Positions 15,854 to 22,810 of a DNA stretch of 45,019 nucleotides are shown here, piece by piece. Made by a program: the position numbers and the translations under genes. The notes under the pieces are model-generated. The model ran no database searches. It had not been told where the DNA came from and saw only the letters and a list, made by a program, of their open reading frames with translations. Position 1 is the first letter of the stretch. Each line of letters begins with the position of its first letter. This DNA comes from Candidatus Fimenecus excrementigallinarum (GTDB lineage Bacteria; Bacillota; Clostridia; Oscillospirales; Acutalibacteraceae), in the NCBI GenBank assembly GCA_018714805.1, contig DVMW01000032.1, positions 1 to 45,019 on the forward strand, given 5' to 3'.

Positions 15854-16732
15854 ATGGACGAATTGCGGATTGCGCTTTTGCAGCTTTTGCCGATGCATAC
15901 ACAAAAGGAAAACCTGCAAAAGGGGCTTGCGGCCTGCGAAAAGGCAAAGGCGCTGGGCGCGGACATTGCGCTGTTTCCCGAAATGTGGAATACGGGCTAT
16001 TCTATCCCGCAGGACGCGGCCGCCTTACGCGCAGCGGCCATTCCGGCGGACAGCGGCTTTGTCCGCGCGTTTTCCGAGGCGGCGCGTGAGCTGCAAATGG
16101 CAATAGCGGTCACGTTTTTAGAAGCCTTTGACCCCGCCCCGCGCAACACGGTATGTTTGTTTGACCGCACGGGCCGCGAGGTGCTGCGCTACGCCAAGGT
16201 GCACACCTGCGCGTTCGACCTCGAGCGTGTGCTCGCGCCGGGGGACGGGTTTTCGGTCGTCGGCTTGGAAACGGCGGGCGGTACGGTGAAACTCGGGGCG
16301 ATGATTTGCTTTGACCGTGAGTTCCCCGAGAGTGCAAGGCTTCTGATGCTCGGCGGGGCGGAGGTGATTCTGGCGCCGAACGCCTGCCCGATGGAGATAA
16401 ATCGTCTTTCGGCGCTGCGCACCCGCGCGTACGAAAATATGCTTGCCGTCGCGACCTGCAATTACCCGGCGGGGCAGCCCGACTGCAACGGGCATTCAAC
16501 GGTGTTCGACGGCGTGGCGTGGCTCCCCGACGAGCCGGCCTCGCGGGATATGTGCATTTTGGAAGCGCCGGAACAAGAGGGGATTTATGTGGCGCGCATA
16601 GACCTTGCCGCGCTTCGCGCGTATCGGGAAAAGGAGGTCATGGGCAACGCCTACCGCCGTGTGCCGGCATACGGCGCGCTTTTAGACCCCCGGGTGCGCG
16701 AGCCGTTTGTACGGACAAAACGATTCGGATAA
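15854..16732 (+). CDS. Carbon-nitrogen hydrolase (nitrilase superfamily amidase)
   Basis: A 292-residue member of the nitrilase superfamily, which cleaves amide or nitrile C-N bonds. The Glu-Lys-Cys triad is complete: Glu43 in LFPEMWNTGY, Lys115 in YAKVHTC and Cys152 in MICFDREFPES. The combination of DREFPES and ALRTRAYEN resembles omega-amidase or N-carbamoylputrescine amidase-like groups, but the substrate cannot be assigned. The start at ATG 15854 has AAGGAGG 7 bp upstream; open frame further upstream to 15731 lies before the promoter. It is monocistronic, divergent from the methyltransferase operon, and ends at a bidirectional terminator shared with amt. Confidence 0.9.
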   Translation: MDELRIALLQLLPMHTQKENLQKGLAACEKAKALGADIALFPEMWNTGYSIPQDAAALRAAAIPADSGFVRAFSEAARELQMAIAVTFLEAFDPAPRNTVCLFDRTGREVLRYAKVHTCAFDLERVLAPGDGFSVVGLETAGGTVKLGAMICFDREFPESARLLMLGGAEVILAPNACPMEINRLSALRTRAYENMLAVATCNYPAGQPDCNGHSTVFDGVAWLPDEPASRDMCILEAPEQEGIYVARIDLAALRAYREKEVMGNAYRRVPAYGALLDPRVREPFVRTKRFG

Positions 16733-16740
16733 AATCAAAA

Positions 16741-16775
16741 AACAAAGCCGACGCAGTTTCGCGTCGGCTTTGTTG
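16741..16775. terminator. Bidirectional terminator between the nitrilase gene and amt
   Basis: AACAAAGCCGACGC (16741-16754) and GCGTCGGCTTTGTT (16761-16774) form a perfect 14-bp stem with a 6-nt loop. It is used by the two convergent genes. Confidence 0.85.
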
Positions 16776-16784
16776 TGGGTTTCT

Positions 16785-18524
16785 TTATTTTACGTCCTGC
16801 AGCGCGTCGTAGCCGTGCTCGTTGGTGCTGACCTTGATGACGTCCTCCACATCGTAGACGAAGATTTTACCGTCGCCGATGTTGCCCGTATACAGGACTT
16901 TCTGTACGGTGTCTACCAATACGTCGGTAGGAATTTTAGAGATTACCACGTCGATTTTAATCTTGGGCAGCAGCCGTGTTTCCACAGGCGCGCCGCGGAA
17001 ATAGGCCCGGTGACCTTTCTGCATACCGTGGCCGAACACATTGGTAATGGTGATGCCCGTTACGCCGAGCTTTTCCAGCGCATCCTGCAATTCAGCAAAA
17101 CGCGACTGGTTGGTGATAATTGTGACCTTGGTCATCTTCACGCCGCCGGCTGCACGCGGGGCATGGACAACGGGCACGGCTTCTTTTGCCGGAGCGGGTG
17201 CGGCAGCAGGCGCCGCTTCTGCCGCGGGGACAGCGTTAGCCACTGCGGGCGCGTCCATGGCAGCGGCCGGTGCAAAGTCGGGGTATGCCATATTGCCGTG
17301 CTCGCCGATGTCGAGACCTTCCGTTTCCTCAGCAGGCGAAACCCGAATGCCGCAGGTCTTTTTGAGCGCCAGCCACACGAGCGCGGAAGCTGCGAAGGTA
17401 AAGGCGCCGACCGCAAGAATGCCGAGCAATTCCACACCCAAAAGACGGAACCCACCGCCATAGAACAGACCGTTTGCGGTGGAAAGCGAGGTAACGCCTT
17501 CTTTGGCGAAAAGACCTACGCAAATCGTACCGAATACGCCGCAGCCGAGATGAACGGAAGTAGCCCCCACCGGGTCGTCAATCTTGATGCGGTCAAAGAA
17601 TCTGACGAACAACACAACCAGCACACCCGCAATTGCGCCGATGAGCATGGAAGCGCCCACGCTCACGTACGCGCAGCCGCCCGTTACGGCGACAAGGCCT
17701 GCCAGGCATCCGTTGATTGTCATGCCGAGGTCGGGCTTGCCAATGAGAACCCAGGAGGCAACGGTGGAAGTCAGAACCGCGACAATGGCGGAAGTGTTGG
17801 TGGTCATCAGAATATGGACAATATCCGAAGGATTCTGGAAGCTCATGGTTGAACCGGGGTTAAAGCCGAACCAGCCGAGCCACAGGACAAAAAGGCCAAT
17901 GACCGCCAGCGACATGCTGTGTCCGGGAATGGCGCGCGGCTTGCCGTCGCTGCCATATTTCCCGATGCGCGGTCCCAAAATCATTGCGCCCGCAAGCGCC
18001 GCCCAGCCGCCGACGGAGTGGACGACCGTGTCGCCTGCAAAATCCATAAAGCCGAGGTCGGCAAGCCAACCGCCGCCCCATACCCAGTGCCCGACGATGG
18101 GGTAAATGACCAGCGTGAGTACAAAGGAAAAAAGAATAAACGAAACGTACTTGATTCGTTCGGCGACCGCGCCGGAAACAATGGTCGCCGCCGTGCCGCA
18201 GAATACAAGCTGGAAAAAGACCTTGCCCCAGAACGGTACACTGGAAGTCAGCGTGTCGTCATAAAAGCTGAGATTGTCGCCGCCTAAAATAAACAAATGC
18301 TCGGTTCCGACGAACGGATTGTCGCCGCCGAACATCAGCCCCCAGCCTAAAAGCAGAAAGCCGAGCGACGAGACGGCAAACACGATGAAATTCTTGGAAA
18401 GAATGTTTACCGTGTTTTTTGCGCGTGCAAAGCCTGCTTCCACCGAAGCAAACCCAAGGTTCATAAAGAATACCAGGATTGCCGCGAGGAATACCCACAG
18501 GGTGTCGATAAGACTGAATTCCAT
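16785..18524 (-). CDS. amt: Ammonium transporter fused to a P-II signalling domain
   Basis: A 579-residue fusion. Residues 1-400 are an Amt/MEP/Rh ammonium channel with about eleven membrane segments, the pore histidines His170 (DTVVHS) and His325 (TSVHLG), and the conserved Asp161 in DFAGD. Residues about 400-462 form an Ala/Pro-rich linker. Residues 463-579 are a P-II protein: T-loop region GMQKGHRAYFRG, ATP-binding TGNIGDGKIFV. P-II normally plugs Amt when nitrogen is plentiful; here it is tethered. The residue aligned with the uridylylated Tyr51 of E. coli GlnB is Phe509, so that modification is unlikely. The start is taken as ATG 18524 (10 bp after GGAGG); ATG 18530 is also possible. A hairpin leader precedes it. 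Confidence 0.93.
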   Translation of the reverse strand: MEFSLIDTLWVFLAAILVFFMNLGFASVEAGFARAKNTVNILSKNFIVFAVSSLGFLLLGWGLMFGGDNPFVGTEHLFILGGDNLSFYDDTLTSSVPFWGKVFFQLVFCGTAATIVSGAVAERIKYVSFILFSFVLTLVIYPIVGHWVWGGGWLADLGFMDFAGDTVVHSVGGWAALAGAMILGPRIGKYGSDGKPRAIPGHSMSLAVIGLFVLWLGWFGFNPGSTMSFQNPSDIVHILMTTNTSAIVAVLTSTVASWVLIGKPDLGMTINGCLAGLVAVTGGCAYVSVGASMLIGAIAGVLVVLFVRFFDRIKIDDPVGATSVHLGCGVFGTICVGLFAKEGVTSLSTANGLFYGGGFRLLGVELLGILAVGAFTFAASALVWLALKKTCGIRVSPAEETEGLDIGEHGNMAYPDFAPAAAMDAPAVANAVPAAEAAPAAAPAPAKEAVPVVHAPRAAGGVKMTKVTIITNQSRFAELQDALEKLGVTGITITNVFGHGMQKGHRAYFRGAPVETRLLPKIKIDVVISKIPTDVLVDTVQKVLYTGNIGDGKIFVYDVEDVIKVSTNEHGYDALQDVK

Positions 18525-18545
18525 ATGCATCACTCCTCCAAAATG

Positions 18546-18593
18546 AAAACAGAGGGCAGCGACGTGAAATTGGACGTCGTTGCCCTCTGTTTT
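18546..18593 (-). promoter_or_regulatory. 20-bp hairpin at the 5' end of the amt mRNA
   Basis: On the minus strand, AAAACAGAGGGCA... pairs with ...TGCCCTCTGTTTT over 20 bp with one A-C mismatch, around an 8-nt loop CCAATTTC. It ends in TGTTTTCATTTT, 22 bp before the start codon. By position it begins within a few bases of the predicted transcription start. It could be an attenuator-type terminator or a 5' stabilising hairpin. Confidence 0.7.
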
Positions 18594-18598
18594 GCAAT

Positions 18599-18627
18599 AT
18601 GGTATCATGAGACTTGCATATTGTCAA
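18599..18627 (-). promoter_or_regulatory. Promoter of amt
   Basis: On the minus strand, consensus TTGACA (18627-18622), a 17-bp spacer and TACCAT (18604-18599). The transcript would start at about 18592, inside the base of the hairpin. Confidence 0.65.
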
Positions 18628-18850
18628 TATTGCTTTTTCCATTCCTTGCGGCAAGAATCAAGTAAAATTTGTTAATTTTCACGAAACAGCGCATAAATAC
18701 GAGCGATTTATCCAAAAAGGCAGGAAAAATTGTAAAAATATGCGAGATGAACACATGAAAATGCTTGTAAATAGAACGCATATCTCTGCAAGTCTTATAC
18801 GATATCTTGCAATTCAGCTCGCGGCCGGCGCCAACGAACCAAAGCTTTGC

Positions 18851-20446
18851 TTATGTGCCGGCGGCGTTCGGAAAGACCTGCTCTCCGTCCTTATAGGTTG
18901 CAAGCACCCGCAGGGCGCGCAGCTCTTCGGGCGGCACGCAAAGCGGGCTGCGGTCCAAAACGACAAAATCCGCGCGCTTGCCCGGGGCGAGCGTGCCTTT
19001 TTTTGCTTCCTCGCCGTACTGCCAGGCCGCCGTGCGCGTGACGGCGGCAAGCGCCTCTTGTGCGGAGACCGCCTGCCGTTTGCCGAGCGTCCGGCCGGCC
19101 TTCGTCTGCCGGCAGACCGCGCACCACAGCGTTTCGGGCATATCGGGCGCGATAACGGGCGCGTCCTGGTGGAACGTAAAGCGAAGCCCGGCGCGTATAG
19201 CTTCGGCGGCGGGACTTATATTTTCGGCGCGCGCGGGTCCGAAATTTTGCAGGTGCACGTCGCCCCAATGGTACACGTGCGCGACAAAAAACGATGCGGC
19301 CGCGCCGAGCGCGACGGCGCGTTTTGCCTGCTCGGGCTGCAAAAACTGCGCGTGAATGAGAACGGGACGCAGATTTTTCAAAACGGGATACTGCGCTTCT
19401 GCCTTGGCAAGGCAGCGCAAAAACTGCTCGCACGCCGCGTCGCCGTTGCTGTGCGCCAAAAGCTGCACCTTCTCTTCGGCGGCAAAGCGAAAGGCGTCGC
19501 AGACCGCCTCGTCCGTCATCACACCGTAGCCGCAGTAGCCGGGGTCTCTGCCCAGGTACGGCTCGCGCATCCACGCCGTGCGCCCCTGCGGCGAACCGTC
19601 CAGGAAAATCTTGACGCCGCCCAGACGGCACCGCCGCCGCCCGCTGCTTTTTAACAGCGCTTGGACTTCCGCAAAGCAGGCCGGGTCTGTAAAGACAACC
19701 AAATCGAGCCGCAGCAAATCCTCCGCCAAAAGCAGGCGGTAGGCGGGCAGCATCTCCTTTGTACACATACCCTCCTGTACGGTGGCAATGCCGTGCGACG
19801 CATACAGCGCCTGCGCGCTTCGGTACGCGCCGAGAAGCGCCTGCTTGTCCGGGGCGGGCGTGGCCCGGAGCGCCTCGAAAAACGCATTTTCCTCTAAATA
19901 GCCCGTGAGCTGCCCGTCGCGCACGCCAATCCTGCCGCCGGCGGGCACGGCGGTCTGCGCCGTAATGCCGAGCGCCTGCAGCGCCGCACCGTTGCACCAG
20001 CCCATGTGCCCGGACTTGTGGCGGATAAGCAGCAAATACCCCGGGCACAGCGCGTCCAGCGCCGCTTTGTCCGGCGGCTGCCCGTTTTCCATGTCCGTCG
20101 GGTCAAAATCCCACGCCGTGACCCACGCGCCGGGCGAGAGCCCCCGGCCGCGAATAAAGGCGGCAAGACGCGTCTCCATCTCCCGCACGCTGCGCACGCC
20201 GGAAAGGGAAACCTGTAAAAACGAATAGGCGACCTGCGTAAAATGGCTGTGCGCGTCGATGAAGGCGGGCAGCAGCGCCGCGCCCCGCAAATCCACGCGC
20301 CGCACACCGCCGGCCGCCTGCCGCAAAAGGTCGTCCGGGCGGCCGACGGCGCGCACCACGCCGTTTTCCGTAAGCAGCGCCTGCGCCGGCGCAGTTGCCT
20401 CTGGTTCCATCGTGACCACGTCGCCGCCGAAAAACAAGGTCTGCAC
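18851..20446 (-). CDS. Amidohydrolase, YtcJ-like (Amidohydro_3)
   Basis: A 531-residue metal-dependent hydrolase of the amidohydrolase superfamily. It has the N-terminal beta-sandwich strand (MQTLFFGGDVVTM), the metal-binding HxH in LPAFIDAHSHF (His66, His68), the YtcJ-typical PGYLLLIRHKSGHMGWCN, and the C-terminal LAPGKRADFVVLDRSP. Members cleave amide or ester bonds in small cyclic or N-acyl substrates; the substrate here is unknown. The start appears to be GTG at 20446, preceded by a poor AGGGGGA, so the start is less certain than the family. No signal peptide is seen. It diverges from the dcw cluster and no clear promoter was found in the 340 bp between them. Confidence 0.85.
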   Translation of the reverse strand: MQTLFFGGDVVTMEPEATAPAQALLTENGVVRAVGRPDDLLRQAAGGVRRVDLRGAALLPAFIDAHSHFTQVAYSFLQVSLSGVRSVREMETRLAAFIRGRGLSPGAWVTAWDFDPTDMENGQPPDKAALDALCPGYLLLIRHKSGHMGWCNGAALQALGITAQTAVPAGGRIGVRDGQLTGYLEENAFFEALRATPAPDKQALLGAYRSAQALYASHGIATVQEGMCTKEMLPAYRLLLAEDLLRLDLVVFTDPACFAEVQALLKSSGRRRCRLGGVKIFLDGSPQGRTAWMREPYLGRDPGYCGYGVMTDEAVCDAFRFAAEEKVQLLAHSNGDAACEQFLRCLAKAEAQYPVLKNLRPVLIHAQFLQPEQAKRAVALGAAASFFVAHVYHWGDVHLQNFGPARAENISPAAEAIRAGLRFTFHQDAPVIAPDMPETLWCAVCRQTKAGRTLGKRQAVSAQEALAAVTRTAAWQYGEEAKKGTLAPGKRADFVVLDRSPLCVPPEELRALRVLATYKDGEQVFPNAAGT

Positions 20447-20668
20447 AGAAAATCCCCCTTTTCCCGGTAGTTTTCTCCGCGCGCTTCGGAATATCCGCGG
20501 CGCGGTCGCCCGCCCTGTGTGGGAAAAAGTGCCACACGCCGTCCTGTGCGCATACAGGAGCGGGAAAACGGCGGTTTTGCCTGCGAAACATGGGAGAATT
20601 TGCCGGTTCTTTGTGGAATATAGTCAAATCCATACAAAAAACTTTGTTGAATATTTTCTTGCAGGGGG

Positions 20669-20697
20669 TTGCAAACCGACGGGGAATTGGGTATAAT
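20669..20697 (+). promoter_or_regulatory. Promoter of the dcw cluster (mraZp)
   Basis: TTGCAA (20669-20674), a 17-bp spacer and a consensus TATAAT (20692-20697). G-rich TGGG/TGGTG steps overlap and follow the -10 (20689-20703) and could include MraZ-binding repeats, though spacing is not clear. The 90-nt leader holds a small hairpin GACTG-GAAAA-CAGTC at 20713-20727. The rest of the 340-bp gap 20447-20787 shows no gene. Confidence 0.8.
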
Positions 20698-20787
20698 GGT
20701 GGTACTAAAAGGGACTGGAAAACAGTCAATAGGTAATCAGAGGGAATTCAAACGCCCAACAAGCCGAAAGGGAGGGAAACAGCCGGT

Positions 20788-21198
20788 ATGATGTTTCAGG
20801 GCAACGCCGAATATACGCTGGACGCGAAAAACCGTCTGTTCATCCCGGTTAAGATACGCGAGCAGGTGGGCGACAGCTTTATTTTGTTCCTGCCCCCGCG
20901 GGAAAAATGCCTGTACATCTACAGCGAGGAACGCTGGGAAGAGGTTGCGCGCGAGGTGCTCGCGAAAAACGACCGCGGCTATGAGCGTCTGATTTTCGGC
21001 AACGCCGTCACGGCGGAAACGGACAAGCAGGGACGCATCACCATCCGCGCCGACTTCTGCCGGCGCATCGGCTTGAAAAAATCCGTGACCATTGCGGGCA
21101 CCGGCGAACGCCTTGAAATTTGGGATACCGCCACGCGCGACGAGGAGCTCGCGCGCCTGGCTGCGTCCGCCGACACGTATTCGGACATCCGCTTTTAA
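20788..21198 (+). CDS. mraZ: Transcriptional regulator MraZ
   Basis: MraZ is a double-AbrB-fold DNA-binding protein, usually first in the division and cell wall cluster and autoregulatory. The 136-residue protein has two repeats of the family: DAKNRLFIPVKIRE near residues 12-25 and TDKQGRITIRADFCRRIGL near 79-97. Its opening FQGNAEYTLDAKNRL fits the usual 'F.G...hTlD.KgR'. ATG 20788 follows GGAGGG at 20771-20776; an in-frame ATG at 20791 is equally possible. It is placed 16 bp before rsmH. Confidence 0.95.
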   Translation: MMFQGNAEYTLDAKNRLFIPVKIREQVGDSFILFLPPREKCLYIYSEERWEEVAREVLAKNDRGYERLIFGNAVTAETDKQGRITIRADFCRRIGLKKSVTIAGTGERLEIWDTATRDEELARLAASADTYSDIRF

Positions 21199-21213
21199 CG
21201 GGCGCGGACGGCT

Positions 21214-22149
21214 ATGGAGTTTTCACATCGACCGGTTCTCCTTGCGGAGACGATTGAAGCGCTTCACATTCACCCCGGCGGCCTGTACTGCGACTGCACG
21301 GCGGGCGGCGGCGGCCATTCCGCGGCCATTCTCTCCCGGCTCGGGGATAAGGGGCGCCTTGTGGCGGTTGACCGCGACCCGGACGCCATTGCCGCCTTGC
21401 AGGCGCGCTTTTCCGGCGACGGGCGCGTGCGCATCGTGCACGACACCTTTGACCATGTGGCGGAGATTCTGCGGGGCGAACGCGCAAACGGCATCCTCGC
21501 CGACCTCGGCGTCAGCTCGCACCAGCTTGACTGTGCCGAACGCGGCTTTTCCTTCCACCGCGACGCGCCGCTGGATATGCGCATGAGCAAGACCGGCCTT
21601 TCCGCCGCGGATGTGGTAAACACTTATTCGCAGGAGGCTTTGCGCAGGCTGCTGTGGGAGTACGGCGAAGAAAAATACGCCCCGGCCATTGCGCGCGCGA
21701 TTGTACGCGACCGGGAAAAACAGCCGATTTTAACGACTTTTATGCTGGTCGATACCATAAAAAGCGCGCTGCCCGGCAAGGCCATGCGCGACGCGCACCC
21801 GGCGCGGCGCACCTTTCAGGCAATACGCATTGAGGTCAACGGCGAGCTTGCAATGCTCGAGGGCGCGCTGGACGCGATGTTTGCGTCTCTTAAGACAGGC
21901 GGCGTGCTGGCGGTTATTACGTTCCATTCGCTGGAGGACCGCCTTGTAAAACGGCAATTTGCAAAATTTACGGAAGGGTGCACCTGCCCGAAGGAATTCC
22001 CCGTCTGCGTCTGCGGAAAAAAGCCGCGCGGCAAAGTAACCTGCCGCGGGACGGCGGCCGCGCCGGCCGAGCTTCAGGAAAACCCGCGCGCCCGCAGCGC
22101 CAAGCTGCGCGCGATAGAAAAATTGCGGGACCGGCAGACGGACGACTGA
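21214..22149 (+). CDS. rsmH: 16S rRNA (cytosine-1402-N4)-methyltransferase
   Basis: RsmH (MraW) methylates C1402 of 16S rRNA with SAM. The 311-residue protein starts MEFSHRPVLLAETIEAL and has the SAM loop DCTAGGGGHSAAIL (27-40), ILADLGVSSHQLD, the RRTFQAIRIEVN signature and the ITFHSLEDRLVKR motif near the C-terminus. ATG 21214 has no clear Shine-Dalgarno sequence (only GGCGCGGAC), so reinitiation after mraZ, 16 bp upstream, may help. Confidence 0.96.
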   Translation: MEFSHRPVLLAETIEALHIHPGGLYCDCTAGGGGHSAAILSRLGDKGRLVAVDRDPDAIAALQARFSGDGRVRIVHDTFDHVAEILRGERANGILADLGVSSHQLDCAERGFSFHRDAPLDMRMSKTGLSAADVVNTYSQEALRRLLWEYGEEKYAPAIARAIVRDREKQPILTTFMLVDTIKSALPGKAMRDAHPARRTFQAIRIEVNGELAMLEGALDAMFASLKTGGVLAVITFHSLEDRLVKRQFAKFTEGCTCPKEFPVCVCGKKPRGKVTCRGTAAAPAELQENPRARSAKLRAIEKLRDRQTDD

Positions 22150-22174
22150 CGAAAAAACAAGGAGGAAAGCGGAT

Positions 22175-22729
22175 ATGGCGAGAAACGCACGGTATTCCGA
22201 GATTGATTTCGCCCGCTTTGAACCGCCCGCACAGGCGTTTGAACAAAATGCGGCCAGAAAGCTTGCGCCGAAGCCCGCTTCTTCCCCGCAGCAGCCGCCC
22301 ATGCGGCTGGTTGAGCGCAAAAAAAAGACGGTTGCCGAAGCCCGGCGGGAAATGCAGGCGGGCGGCAGGCAGGCGCTGAAAATTTTGTCGATTGCGGTGT
22401 TTTTGCTGTCTTTGTTCGCGGTGCTTTTGTACGGCAGGCTGCGGGCGGACGAGCTTTCCCGCGAGGTCGACGCCGCCGCCGTGCTGCTGCAGGAGGCGCA
22501 GGACGAAAACACGCGCCTCAACATGAAGCTGGACGCCGACTTTTCCTTAGAGCGCGTCGAGGCGTATGCGCGCGACGTGCTCGGGATGACGAAGGCGGAG
22601 GGCTACCAGATAGAGCACATTGACCTGTCCGGCGAGGACGCGGTCGTCGTCTCCGGCGACAAGAGCGTTTCGCCGCAGGAGGAGCCGTCGGTCGTCGACC
22701 GGGTTTTGGCATATCTGAAATCGAAATAA
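22175..22729 (+). CDS. ftsL: FtsL/DivIC-like cell division protein
   Basis: A 184-residue bitopic membrane protein in the place of ftsL between rsmH and the PBP gene. It has a cytoplasmic N-terminus of about 65 residues rich in Pro, Lys and Arg, one membrane segment at about 68-86 (ALKILSIAVFLLSLFAVLL), and a coiled-coil stretch of Leu/Glu heptads (about 90-125), then SLERVEAYARDVLGM, a region typical of the FtsL/DivIC family. FtsL links FtsQ (DivIB) to FtsW and the division PBP. Sequence is poorly conserved, so order in the cluster carries much of the call. ATG 22175 follows AAGGAGG. Confidence 0.85.
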   Translation: MARNARYSEIDFARFEPPAQAFEQNAARKLAPKPASSPQQPPMRLVERKKKTVAEARREMQAGGRQALKILSIAVFLLSLFAVLLYGRLRADELSREVDAAAVLLQEAQDENTRLNMKLDADFSLERVEAYARDVLGMTKAEGYQIEHIDLSGEDAVVVSGDKSVSPQEEPSVVDRVLAYLKSK

Positions 22730-22742
22730 AATAGGTATAAAA

Positions 22743-22792
22743 ACGAGGGTTAAGGCGCAAGGCTGCCTTGACTCTCGTTTGGTCATTTTTTT
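22743..22792 (+). terminator. Terminator-like hairpin between ftsL and the PBP gene
   Basis: ACGAGGGTTAAGGC (22743-22756) pairs with GCCTTGACTCTCGT (22765-22778), 14 bp with two G-T wobbles, loop of 8. TTGGTCA and seven T residues follow (to 22792). It stands 19 bp before the PBP start, with the ribosome binding site AAAGGAAGGAG directly after, so it could attenuate transcription inside the dcw operon. Confidence 0.65.
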
Positions 22793-22810
22793 AAAGGAAG
22801 GAGCGCGTCC

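Noticed and set aside
20640-20787. Clear set of MraZ-binding boxes upstream of mraZ
   Set aside because: TGGG-like steps occur near the -10, but three or more regularly spaced TGGGN repeats could not be established by eye.
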